In this document: piece after piece, positions 25,465-32,580 of the stretch | Layout: every line of letters starts with the position of its first letter | Position numbering within the stretch: the stretch's first letter is position 1 | NCBI RefSeq assembly: GCF_010692555.1 | Contig: NZ_JAAHHG010000030.1 | Coordinates: 1-45,111, forward strand | DNA: 45,111 nucleotides | Source: Okeania sp. SIO3B5 | GTDB lineage: Bacteria; Cyanobacteriota; Cyanobacteriia; Cyanobacteriales; Microcoleaceae | Direction of reading: 5' to 3' | Made by a program: the position numbers and the translations under genes | The notes under the pieces: model-generated | Databases searched by the model: none | The model's input: only the letters and a program-made list of their open reading frames with translations | What the model was told of the DNA's origin: nothing

Positions 25465-25689
25465 TCAGAAGTTTAAAGGTTTAGTTTTACCTTGTTTAAA
25501 CTCGGCATTGGCGACAGCCGACTTCGCTTCCTTGGCAAGTTGAGCAAGTTTATCTTGAGAATTAGCAAAATTTTCTGCCCATCTTTTCTCATCTTCTATT
25601 TCTGCTAGGATGAGATAAGCTATGGCTTCTTGTTGGCTTTCTGGTAGTTGAGAGAGTTTGCTTAGTGCTTTTTGTAAAACCTCAGTCAT
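25465..25689 (-). CDS. orphan antitoxin-like small protein
   Basis: A 74-residue protein with the pattern of a common cyanobacterial antitoxin family: an N-terminal helix LQKALSKLSQLPESQQEAIAYLILAEIEDEKRWAENFA, where the LP...Q..IA..IL.E...E.RW block is typical, followed by an acidic/basic linker and a GKTKPLNF end that normally wraps a RelE/ParE- or PIN-type toxin. No toxin gene follows; the next gene on the strand is the Panacea gene. It is therefore an orphan or a remnant of a lost module. Its upstream DNA, including the start codon region, is repeated at 25808-25860. Confidence 0.65.
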   Translation of the reverse strand: MTEVLQKALSKLSQLPESQQEAIAYLILAEIEDEKRWAENFANSQDKLAQLAKEAKSAVANAEFKQGKTKPLNF

Positions 25690-25860
25690 AGTTTTTTTGG
25701 TAATTATTTCTTATTAGTTTAGCGACAAAACAAAAATGATACAAGACCAAATCAAAGCTTAGGACTGGACTCTCCATCTGTGTATCCGTGCCATAATCTC
25801 TGTGAGCAGTCATAGTTTTTTTGCTGATTATTTCTTATTAGTTTAACGGAGAAACAAATT
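25686..25860. repeat. duplicated leader of the antitoxin gene
   Basis: GTCATAGTTTTTTT followed by ATTATTTCTTATTAGTTTA occurs at 25686-25735 and again at 25808-25859 with few changes. Between them lies a copy of the 'CATCCGTGCCATAATCCGTGTGAGC' repeat that is also present at 28293 and 28798. Confidence 0.8.
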
Positions 25861-25865
25861 TCATC

Positions 25866-26549
25866 CTACAATGCTATGGCCCGACGCTCAACTATTTCTA
25901 ACTCTTCTGGTGTCATATTAATTTTATTGGCAATGTCTAAAGCTTGTTCTATTTCTGCAACTACTCCCAAACTCTCTGGAATATCATTCAGTTGAGCAGC
26001 TTCTTTAAGAAAGAAAATCCACTTCTCTGTCAAAGTTTCTAACTCGGCCAAAGTTTTTTTAAACTTAGGTAACTCCACAAATATTAGCCGCAATTCTACA
26101 TCGGGATATTTCCAGTTTTTATCTTCATGTTTAAACACAAAAGAATTAATTACATCTACTACTTTTTTGTCTTTAAAGAAAATAAAATCTGTAATCGTTA
26201 GTACTATTGCCGGATGTAGTAGAAGGAAATCGTCTTCTGTTTTTAACTGGTTGCCATAACCTTTGACAAAGTTGTACATTACTCCCTTGCTAAAAGCAGT
26301 CATCCCTGCAAATTCTATTTCAATAACCACAACCGAACTATCAAATAAGACAGCTGTTATATTTAAAGAAGTGTCTTTTAAGTTAATTGCTTTACCGAGA
26401 TTAAAGGGGTTAATAATTGTTAAAGATTCAATTGTTTTTTCTCCACCATAAATTATGGCATTTAGGAAACTAATTAAAATCTCTGTGCTTTCCTCGGAAC
26501 CCAATATTTTTTTAAAAGCATAATCTACTTTGGGACTAACAAAATCCAT
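25866..26549 (-). CDS. Rpn/PD-(D/E)XK-family putative transposase-nuclease
   Basis: A 227-residue protein of the Rpn / PDDEXK_2 family ('recombination-promoting nuclease'): MDFVSPKVDYAFKKILGSEE at the N-terminus, ILISFLNAII, the core SVVVIEIEFAG (Glu-x-Glu where many relatives have VEIQ), then YNFVKGYGNQL and LRLIFVELPKFKK. RpnA-like proteins cause RecA-independent recombination in E. coli and some act in phage defence; relatives are highly repeated in cyanobacteria. The family's Asp-containing 'D(I/V)KATD' reads NLKDTSLNITAV here, and the C-terminus stops at ERRAIAL, about 30-60 residues earlier than many homologues, so activity is uncertain. It stands in the toxin-antitoxin cluster. Confidence 0.8.
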   Translation of the reverse strand: MDFVSPKVDYAFKKILGSEESTEILISFLNAIIYGGEKTIESLTIINPFNLGKAINLKDTSLNITAVLFDSSVVVIEIEFAGMTAFSKGVMYNFVKGYGNQLKTEDDFLLLHPAIVLTITDFIFFKDKKVVDVINSFVFKHEDKNWKYPDVELRLIFVELPKFKKTLAELETLTEKWIFFLKEAAQLNDIPESLGVVAEIEQALDIANKINMTPEELEIVERRAIAL

Positions 26550-26638
26550 AGTGATTTTTTCTTTAACTGGGCTTTTGAATTATTAAAAATATTATAGCAA
26601 TTTACAAAAAGCGTGAGGTACAAAATTCGTATTTATAC

Positions 26639-26667
26639 TTGACAATAATAATAGTTTATGGTAGAAA
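26639..26667 (+). promoter_or_regulatory. candidate sigma70-type promoter of the split antitoxin gene
   Basis: TTGACA (26639-26644), 17 bp spacing, then TAGAAA as a poor -10; the gene starts 34 bp further on. The -35 is perfect, but the -10 deviates from TATAAT, so this is a tentative call. Confidence 0.35.
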
Positions 26668-26700
26668 ATAATTATTATAAAATCAACAACTAATGTATCT

Positions 26701-27345
26701 ATGAAACCAGAAATTATAGTTGATGTTACCACAGATAGACAGTTAAAAATTCCTGCAGAAATTCAACAGCAACTTACTCCAGGCGATCGCTTTAAAGAAG
26801 TCAAAAGTCAGAAGTCAGAAGTTAGAAGTTAACCCACCCCTGCCCCTCCCAGGAGGGAGGGCTGTTTCATTCTCAATAGACACGGGGACGCGGAGACACG
26901 GAGACACGGGGATAGAGGCTTTTAAGAGGCGTTAAACTAAATATTTTCTCAGAGCTTAACGACGCTTATTGGCTGAAAAATAGGCAAATTTTGGTATATT
27001 TCACTATTCCACTATCCTCTCATCTTCTTTTCTCCCTAAATCGTTAATATACTATACTTTGAAACAGCCCTGGGAGCCAGGAGGGGAAATAGGGGATTTG
27101 AGCAAGACTCCAAAAATTATTTCGCCTTAAAAGGCGGGGTTGCACGACCAAATTATTTTGATAAAATTACAATGACAGAAGATAGCTTAGTTTTTCAGAA
27201 GGTTAAAAAAGGTTTTGACTGGGAAGAATGGGAACGACGAGTCGAAGCAGCTAACCCCGATCCCAATCAATTAACAACAGAAGAAATTTGCGAAATTGTC
27301 CGGGAAGTACGTTATCAAAAATATTCTTCTATGGTATTGTCTTAA
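26701..27345 (+). pseudogene. AbrB/MazE-like antitoxin gene split by an insertion
   Basis: The 5' part (26701-26832) encodes MKPEIIVDVTTDRQLKIPAE then IQQQLTPGDRFK before running into heptamer repeats (EVKSQKSEVRS, stop). The 3' part (from about 27157) resumes in the same frame with DKITMTEDSLVFQKVKKGFD and WEEWERRVEAANPDPNQLTT, ending at 27345. Together they make one normal antitoxin of about 90 residues: a swapped-hairpin AbrB-type DNA-binding domain and a toxin-binding tail. About 360 bp of repeat and MITE-like DNA separates them. Either a 43-residue DNA-binding half and a 57-residue tail (ATG 27172) are made separately, or the gene is dead. The PIN or other toxin that normally follows is absent; a higB-type gene follows instead. 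Confidence 0.8.
26843..27086. mobile_element. 244-bp inverted-repeat element inside the antitoxin gene
   Basis: Ends are CCCCTCCCAGGAGGGAGGGC then TGTTTCA on the left, and on the right TGAAACAGCCCTGGGAGCCA then GGAGGGG, inverted repeats of about 27 bp with a few mismatches. It contains a short inverse stretch of the octamer array (GACACGGGGACGCGGAGACA, near 26878). It carries no ORF. Flanking STRR and hairpin DNA make its target duplication unreadable, so it may have inserted into earlier repeat DNA. Confidence 0.65.
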
Positions 27346-27372
27346 TTGTTATTATAGAAAATTTCATATAAA

Positions 27373-27747
27373 ATGACTGATAGGGAGGAAAACATAGAAT
27401 TTCCTTTACGCCCTTTAATTTGGATGGGAAACTCTCGTAAAAATATCCGTGACTTTCCAACCGAAGTTCGTTTATCAGTAGGTTATGCGTTGCAATTAGT
27501 GCAAGCTGGAGAAACACCTCTAGAAGCTAAACTTTTCAAGGGAGTTGGAAGTGGAGTTTATGAAATTGTTAAACGTTATGATACTGATACTTATAGAGCT
27601 GTTTATGCTGTAAAAATTGGAGAAACTATTTATGTACTTCATGCTTTTCAAAAGAAATCAAAGACAGGAATTAAAACCTCACAGTCTGACATTGACTTGA
27701 TTAAAAAACGCTATCAAGATGCAGTAATAAAGGAGAAACAAAAATGA
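27373..27747 (+). CDS. HigB-like toxin (RelE/ParE superfamily, Gp49-like)
   Basis: A 124-residue protein of the phage-derived Gp49-like/HigB family: IWMGNSRKNIRDFPTEVRLS, a central AKLFKGVGSGVYEIVKRYDT with the family's GxGxxE, then YRAVYAVKIGETIYVLHAFQKKSKTG, a typical RelE-fold C-terminal strand (HAF.KKS..T), and SDIDLIKKRYQDA. Such toxins are ribosome-dependent mRNA endonucleases. The 3' end overlaps the antitoxin start by 4 bp (ATGA), giving the toxin-first order characteristic of higBA. All expected family blocks are present. Confidence 0.92.
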   Translation: MTDREENIEFPLRPLIWMGNSRKNIRDFPTEVRLSVGYALQLVQAGETPLEAKLFKGVGSGVYEIVKRYDTDTYRAVYAVKIGETIYVLHAFQKKSKTGIKTSQSDIDLIKKRYQDAVIKEKQK

Positions 27748-28016
27748 TACAAGAGCAAATTTTTGAAGAAAGTAGTGGTAATGTATTTGCCGATCTTGGT
27801 TTGGATGATGCAGACGAACTTTTTACACGAGGAAAAATAGGTATTCAGGTAATACGTTTGTTGAAGCAACGCCATCTTAAACAGGATGAAATTAGTGAAA
27901 TTCTAGGTATTTCTCAATCAGAAGTATCTCATTTAATGAATGGAGAATTTCAAAGTTTTAGTGAATGGAAACTACTTAATTTTCTTAAACAACTTGATAT
28001 AGAAATCACCGAATAA
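27744..28016 (+). CDS. HigA-like XRE-family antitoxin
   Basis: A 90-residue helix-turn-helix protein, partner of the HigB-like toxin with which it overlaps by 4 bp. The XRE/HTH part is KQRHLKQDEISEILGISQSEVSHLMNGEFQSFS (residues about 46-78); the N-terminal DLGLDDADELFTRGKIG is typical of this antitoxin group. It would bind toxin and repress the operon. Its last 28 codons and 3' flank are duplicated in tandem at 28335-28420. Confidence 0.92.
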   Translation: MIQEQIFEESSGNVFADLGLDDADELFTRGKIGIQVIRLLKQRHLKQDEISEILGISQSEVSHLMNGEFQSFSEWKLLNFLKQLDIEITE

Positions 28017-28333
28017 TGAATAATGAATAATGAATAATGAATAATTAAGAGTTGATAGTTAATAATTATTCATTCAACAATTCACGCCTTGAAGCCTCCC
28101 CTTTTCAAGGGGATAAAACCAAAAAAAAATCCTTTTAGTCAATCCTATCCGTTTTAAGAAGAGGTAATTATTAATTATTAATTGTTAATTGTTAATTGCT
28201 GAATTTACTTCTTCATTCTCATAATGGAGAAAATCAAGATATTGATACAGCGATCGCTCTTTGATATTTGACAATTTGGATAGCCTACTAGACTCTTAAT
28301 CCGTGCATCCGTGCCATAATCCGTGTGAGCCGA

Positions 28334-28420
28334 CATTTAATGAATGGAGAATTTCAAAGTTTTAGTGAAGGGAAACTACTTAATTTTCTTAAACAACTTG
28401 ATATAGAAATCACCGAATAA
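28334..28420 (+). pseudogene. higA C-terminal duplicate fragment
   Basis: The second copy of the 404-bp unit re-creates the last 28 codons of the antitoxin (HLMNGEFQSFSEGKLLNFLK then QLDIEITE, stop) with one change, Trp to Gly. There is no promoter or start, so it is not a gene. Confidence 0.9.
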
Positions 28421-28647
28421 TGAATAATGAATAATGAATAATGAATAATTAAGAGTTGATAGTTAATAATTATTCATTCAACAATTCACGCCTTGAAGCC
28501 TCCCCTTTTCAAGGGGATAAAACCAAAAAAAAATCCTTTTAGTCAATCCTATCCGTTTTAAGAAGAGGTAATTATTAATTATTAATTGTTAATTGTTAAT
28601 TGCTGAATTTACTTCTTCATTCTCATAATGGAGAAAATCAAGATATT

Positions 28648-28738
28648 CAGGACTTACGCATGGACGCTATTGGTAGGGTGTGTTAGCGCTAGCGTAACTG
28701 AGCATCACTCTATATATAGTACCTTTGCGTAAGTCCTG
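28648..28738. mobile_element. 91-bp MITE with ATATT target duplication and empty site in the window
   Basis: CAGGACTTACGCA ... TGCGTAAGTCCTG, flanked by ATATT at 28643-28647 and 28739-28743. The unoccupied site AAGATATTGATACAG is preserved at about 28237-28251 in the first copy of the 404-bp duplication. This proves the element borders and the 5-bp duplication, and shows insertion after the duplication. Confidence 0.97.
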
Positions 28739-28855
28739 ATATTGATACAGCGATCGCTCTTTGATACTTGACAATTTGGATAGCCTACTAGACTCTTAAT
28801 CCGTGCATCCGTGCCATAATCAGTGTGAGCGGACGTTGTATTACTGCTATACCTT

Positions 28856-28874
28856 GGGTTTGGAGACCAAACCC
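28856..28874. repeat. palindrome GGGTTTGG-AGA-CCAAACCC
   Basis: A perfect 8-bp stem with a 3-nt loop, followed by CCTACAG; a common cyanobacterial intergenic palindrome, 70 bp upstream of the TPR operon. Confidence 0.7.
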
Positions 28875-28944
28875 CTACAGTTTTATCCCTGTTCCCTATT
28901 CCCTGCTATACTATAAAATAATTTAAACAGAAGCGACTGTTGCC

Positions 28945-30216
28945 ATGGATTCATCACATTTGGAAACGGCTGTGAATACCTATAAACAAGTCCTCCAGGA
29001 ACTTAAGGCTTCTCAACCCCCCAAACCGGAACAAGTCTTAGCAGTATTAAATGCTAGGGATGTTGTCCAAACAGCCTGGAATCAGTCCACCTCCATTTCT
29101 GCCAACTCTCAACAACAACTGCTTCAATTAGACAATTTGTTGAGAGAACAAGCTCATCGAATTACTCAGACTAAAGGAGTCAATCTCTCCCAATATCGTA
29201 GTAGCTTTTCTCCTCCTGAAAAAGCTTGGTGGTGGAGATTAGAGACAGAAGTTCCTCCCCATTTTTGGGACCGTTTGGATTGGTTGTGGCGTGGTTTAAC
29301 CGTTGCAGGTTGGACAGCAAACTTGGGGTTACTGATGGATATTGTGCCTCGGTTTATTGGGGCAGGAACAGGACTCCTGGGAACAATTGCAGTTGCTTTC
29401 CCTAGCCTGATCGCCCTATTACAAGCCAAAAGTGAACTTACTCAAACTGGCAAAGAAGGATTTAATCGCTTACTGAAACGACTGCGAATTCCGGAACATT
29501 TCCATGAAGAAGCCAGACTTGGCTCAACAACAATGCTCCTTTTGCTTCTAGTTGCTTTGCGAGCGAATTTTCCTGCTTTTTCTGATTTTTACAACAGAAA
29601 GGGATTGGAAAAATATCAAAAGGGTGAGTTTGCTGGAGCTGAGTCAGCCTATCAACAAGCATTAGCAATTGATCCTGATAATTTCAAAGCCAATTATAAC
29701 TTAGGAGTATTGTACGAAGATTTACAACAGTTTGACAAAGCCAAAACTCAGTATCAGTTGGCAGTCAAAGCAAACTTTATCAAAGCTCAAAATAACCAAG
29801 CTCGTCTTCATATTCTGGAAGGTAAACCAGACCTAGCTATTCCTCTTTTGTGGAGTGGGTTAGGTAATTTGGGGAATGAGGATAATCCTTCACTTAGAGT
29901 CACATACAGTTTGTACAAAAATTTAGGATGGGCTTTCTGGAAAGAGGAAGCAACCGAACAAGCTGAGGAATTTCTCAGACTAGCAATTCAGATCGGGGAA
30001 TCTGAAAATATTCAAAATCGAGGTTCCGCCCATTGTTTGCTGGCACAATTACTTGAAGGACAGCAAGAAAAACAAGCAGAAGCAGTTGAACAATGGCAGC
30101 AATGCTGTAAATTTGGTTCTGTCTCTAATCCAGATGAAACTCAATGGCTGATTTCAGCCCATAAAAAATTAAAGGAGGAAGGGAAATCATGCGATGGGGA
30201 AATTTCAAATTTATAA
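28945..30216 (+). CDS. TPR membrane protein, first gene of a coupled pair
   Basis: A 423-residue protein I cannot name. The N-terminal part (1-105) is helical and Gln-rich, followed by hydrophobic segments around residues 115-160 (GLTVAGWTANLGLLMDIVPR and GTGLLGTIAVAFPSLIALLQ) and 194-206 (STTMLLLLLVALRA). The C-terminal half (about 215-400) is TPR-like (RKGLEKYQKGEFAGAESAYQ, FKANYNLGVLYEDLQQFDKA). It thus presents a TPR scaffold from a membrane. The next gene overlaps its end by 28 bp, so the two are co-translated. Paired genes of this kind are often found near CHAT-domain proteins in cyanobacteria; the CHAT gene here is 5 kb upstream on the other strand. Confidence 0.8.
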   Translation: MDSSHLETAVNTYKQVLQELKASQPPKPEQVLAVLNARDVVQTAWNQSTSISANSQQQLLQLDNLLREQAHRITQTKGVNLSQYRSSFSPPEKAWWWRLETEVPPHFWDRLDWLWRGLTVAGWTANLGLLMDIVPRFIGAGTGLLGTIAVAFPSLIALLQAKSELTQTGKEGFNRLLKRLRIPEHFHEEARLGSTTMLLLLLVALRANFPAFSDFYNRKGLEKYQKGEFAGAESAYQQALAIDPDNFKANYNLGVLYEDLQQFDKAKTQYQLAVKANFIKAQNNQARLHILEGKPDLAIPLLWSGLGNLGNEDNPSLRVTYSLYKNLGWAFWKEEATEQAEEFLRLAIQIGESENIQNRGSAHCLLAQLLEGQQEKQAEAVEQWQQCCKFGSVSNPDETQWLISAHKKLKEEGKSCDGEISNL

Positions 30217-31316
30217 TTCCATTCTTAACCGGGGTGACTATAGTAAATGTTCTAGCCAAACCATTAAGTTCAGTTATTCCCGGCTTTAACTTACTCATAA
30301 GTTTCAGCCCACCAGGGCAGGTCAAACTTAAACGTGAGCAGTGGCAAACATATCAGCCGACAACAGTAGGAACTCGTCTGAGAGATGCCGATCGCTTATT
30401 CTTGCCAAAGGGAGCTAAAGCTAAAGTAATATGTCAGAATTTAGTTATGTGGAAAGTTCCTGCTGGCAAGGAATCTATTGTTCGTGAAGGGTGTCCCTCT
30501 GTTAGTAACCCTAGACTGATTGATCAAGGAGAAGATACCGCACCTACCCGAAATCCCAACACCCCCAGTATTCCCTATCTCATCAGTCCCAGGGAGACAA
30601 AATTGCTACCTACTGAGTCCGTAACTTTTCACTGGCACCAGGTTGAGGGAGCTAAAAATTATCGCGTGAGTTTACGGGGGCCGGGTGTTAATTGGAACGA
30701 CAAAACAAAGGAAAACCAAGTAGTTTATGCAGCAGAGCAACCCTTGAAACCAGGAACTCGTTATTGGTTCACCGTGGAAACGGATACGGGTGCAACTTCA
30801 ACTAGAGAGGGAATTATTGGATTTAGTACCGTTTCAGAGAAAGAAGTGCAAGAGATATTGGGTGCAGTTGAAGAAGTCAAGCAGAAGCAACTAAGTCGGG
30901 AAGCTGAAGCACTCGCTCTAGCACGTTTGTATCAAAGTAATGAAGTTTATAATGAAGCGATCGCCCTGCTGAAAAGTGCAATTAAGGATGGTGTTGAATC
31001 TACAGCTATCCATCAACTCTTAGGAAAAGTTTATCAACAAATTGGATTGAATAGATTAGCCAGAGAACACTATCTCAAAGCTTTGGAACTAGCGAAAGCT
31101 GAGGAAAATTTAGAGGGTTTGGCAATGACTCAGGGAGGGTTAGCTATTACCAATGGAATTGTAGGAAATGAGGATGAAGCTCGCAACTATTTCAAAAATG
31201 CCAAAGCTACCTATCAAGAACTAGGGGATGAAGAAGCAATTCGTAATCTAGAAAAAGTTTTAACCGAAATTTTGGGCGTAAATCAAGGAAGTCAAAAGTC
31301 AAAAGTCAAAAGTTAA
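30189..31316 (+). CDS. exported protein with Fn3-like and TPR domains, second gene of the pair
   Basis: A 375-residue protein. Residues about 5-30 form a signal peptide (FIIPFLTGVTIVNVLAKPLS). A small domain follows (35-105) with WQTYQPTTVGTRLRDADRLF and two Cys (in VICQNLV and EGCPS), then a beta-sandwich resembling fibronectin type III (125-215: PYLISPRETKLLPTESVTFH, LKPGTRYWFTVET), and finally TPR units (225-365). The domain order suggests an extracytoplasmic sensor or adaptor. A strong SD (GGAGG at 30174-30178) lies 10 nt before the ATG inside the previous gene. The last residues GSQKSKVKS and the stop are made by an (AGTCAAA)n STRR. Confidence 0.78.
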   Translation: MRWGNFKFIIPFLTGVTIVNVLAKPLSSVIPGFNLLISFSPPGQVKLKREQWQTYQPTTVGTRLRDADRLFLPKGAKAKVICQNLVMWKVPAGKESIVREGCPSVSNPRLIDQGEDTAPTRNPNTPSIPYLISPRETKLLPTESVTFHWHQVEGAKNYRVSLRGPGVNWNDKTKENQVVYAAEQPLKPGTRYWFTVETDTGATSTREGIIGFSTVSEKEVQEILGAVEEVKQKQLSREAEALALARLYQSNEVYNEAIALLKSAIKDGVESTAIHQLLGKVYQQIGLNRLAREHYLKALELAKAEENLEGLAMTQGGLAITNGIVGNEDEARNYFKNAKATYQELGDEEAIRNLEKVLTEILGVNQGSQKSKVKS

Positions 31317-31670
31317 AAGTAAGATTTTAAGGAAGTCAAAAGTTAAAAGTTAAAAGTAAGATTTTAAGGAAGTCAAAAGTCAAAAGTCAAAAGTAAGATT
31401 TTATATTAGGTCTCGTTAAATTAGCCATAATAATCAGCTACCTTTAGTCATCTAAAGATGACTTCTGCTGTGAGCCAAGAAATTTATTTCTTGGCGGATG
31501 AGTTTGTGTTCTATAAATCTGAAAAGCATTGTATAGCGTTGGCGATTCTAGGTACTTCAATCTCCCCTACTCCCCTGCTCCCCTGCTCCCCTACTCCCCT
31601 ACTCCCCTGCTCCCCTACTCCCCTGCTCCCCTACTCCCTACTCCCTACTCCCTACTCCCTAAAAATCAAA
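31317..31670. repeat. STRRs, second 84-bp hairpin repeat and pyrimidine octamers
   Basis: In order: three blocks of (AGTCAAA)n/(AGTTAAA)n each followed by TAAGATTTTA (31296-31400); copy 2 of the 84-bp hairpin repeat at 31419-31502 (GCCAAGAAAT-TT-ATTTCTTGGC); then an octamer array CTCCCCTG/CTCCCCTA (31560-31632) changing into the heptamer CTACTCC (31632-31662) right at the stop of xisI. Confidence 0.85.
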
Positions 31671-32006
31671 TTAATTCACTGCAAATTCTGTGTGAGGACG
31701 TACTTCTGGCGGATGAAAACCCAGAACAATTTGACTTTTTGGAATACCTGCATTAACTAAATCACGAGCAATACCATCCTCCAAACCATCTTCGTGAATC
31801 CATATTTTATCGCCAACAATTTCTAAATGCACAATACAACCATGTAACCTCCGCCTATTTTCCCATCCCCAAGTCATAAATAGATAATGTAACTTATCCT
31901 CACTCACAATTAAATGACGCTTAACTTCTCCATAGCGATAAGGAAGGTCTGCATATTCTTTTAAAATCGGATAAATAATTTGATAATATTTAGTTATTGA
32001 ATCCAT
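31671..32006 (-). CDS. xisI: XisI-family protein, operon 1
   Basis: A 111-residue XisI homologue: MDSITKYYQIIYPILKEYAD, LFMTWGWENRRRLHGCIVHL, GDKIWIHEDGLEDGIARDLV and the diagnostic end SQIVLGFHPPEVRPHTEFAV. It overlaps the end of its xisH by 13 bp, the standard xisHI arrangement. In Anabaena the pair controls excision of the fdxN element; no such element or XisF-type recombinase is in the window, so what it does here is open. The stop lies directly against a CTACTCC heptamer array. Confidence 0.92.
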   Translation of the reverse strand: MDSITKYYQIIYPILKEYADLPYRYGEVKRHLIVSEDKLHYLFMTWGWENRRRLHGCIVHLEIVGDKIWIHEDGLEDGIARDLVNAGIPKSQIVLGFHPPEVRPHTEFAVN

Positions 32007-32410
32007 TGTAAAATCGCCTCCTCTATTTCATCAAAAACTAATAAATTTACAAGATTTTGTTTTAATAAAATCTTACCAATAGGTTGTTCAAAAATATCCT
32101 CATAAGCAGGTTGTTTAATTGCTAAATACAATATTCTTGCTTCCCGCTTTTCTCTTAAAATTTCTCTATACAAAATATATTGACCAAGGGCTTTTTCTAA
32201 ATCATTAATGCGAGACATACCAATAAAGCTTTTAACTTCTACAGCAATTTTTTGGTTACTTTTCTCTGCTGCAATTAACTTTTCTGCCCCCAAATCTACA
32301 AATAAATCTTTTTTGCCAATAGACAAAATTAAAGGATCGTCTGTAATATTCCAACCATCCTTAATTAAGGCATTTTTTACTGTATCGTGATATAAGTCTT
32401 TAGCTGGCAT
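31994..32410 (-). CDS. xisH: XisH-family putative nuclease, operon 1
   Basis: A 138-residue protein from the ATG at 32408-32410 (a TTG three bases upstream is less likely; related proteins begin M-x-AKD). XisH proteins have a PD-(D/E)XK-like fold. Here Asp39 (FVDLGAEKL), Glu58 and Lys60 (IAVEVKSF) and Gln77 (LGQYILYREIL) give a complete set of putative catalytic residues. No biochemical activity is established for the family as far as I know. The start codon overlaps the TGA of a Uma2 gene remnant (TGATG), so translation may be coupled to that short leader. Confidence 0.9.
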   Translation of the reverse strand: MPAKDLYHDTVKNALIKDGWNITDDPLILSIGKKDLFVDLGAEKLIAAEKSNQKIAVEVKSFIGMSRINDLEKALGQYILYREILREKREARILYLAIKQPAYEDIFEQPIGKILLKQNLVNLLVFDEIEEAILQWIQ

Positions 32411-32499
32411 CAATCTTTTGGATTAACTTTACAGAGTTGATAAAAATCTTCTTTTGTTAATGTAATTAATGGTTTTAAATCTAAAATAGTTCTCACCAT
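32410..32499 (-). pseudogene. Uma2-family N-terminal remnant, now a leader of xisH
   Basis: Twenty-nine codons, MVRTILDLKPLITLTKEDFY then QLCKVNPKD, match the N-terminus of Uma2-family proteins ('..LT.EEFYQLC..NP'). The frame then ends in TGA overlapping the xisH ATG. The rest of the gene, with its active site, is missing. It could be expressed as a 29-residue leader peptide, but is most simply a deletion relic. Confidence 0.7.
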
Positions 32500-32580
32500 A
32501 AATAGTTCTCATCATAAATTGTTATCAAAATAATGGGGTCTAAAACCCCGCCTTTTAAGGCGAAATATTTTTGGAGCCTT

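Larger units (their letters stand above)
27931..28834. repeat. 404-bp tandem duplication of the higA 3' end and flank
   Basis: Unit 1 is 27931-28334 and unit 2 is 28335-28834. They are almost identical base for base except that unit 2 carries a 91-bp MITE plus its 5-bp target duplication (96 bp). Each unit contains the end of higA, a (GAATAAT)n STRR, a copy of the dispersed GCCTCCCCTTTTCAAGGGG...ATCCTATCCG repeat, a HIP1 site and the CCGTGCATCCGTGCCATAAT repeat. Confidence 0.95.
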
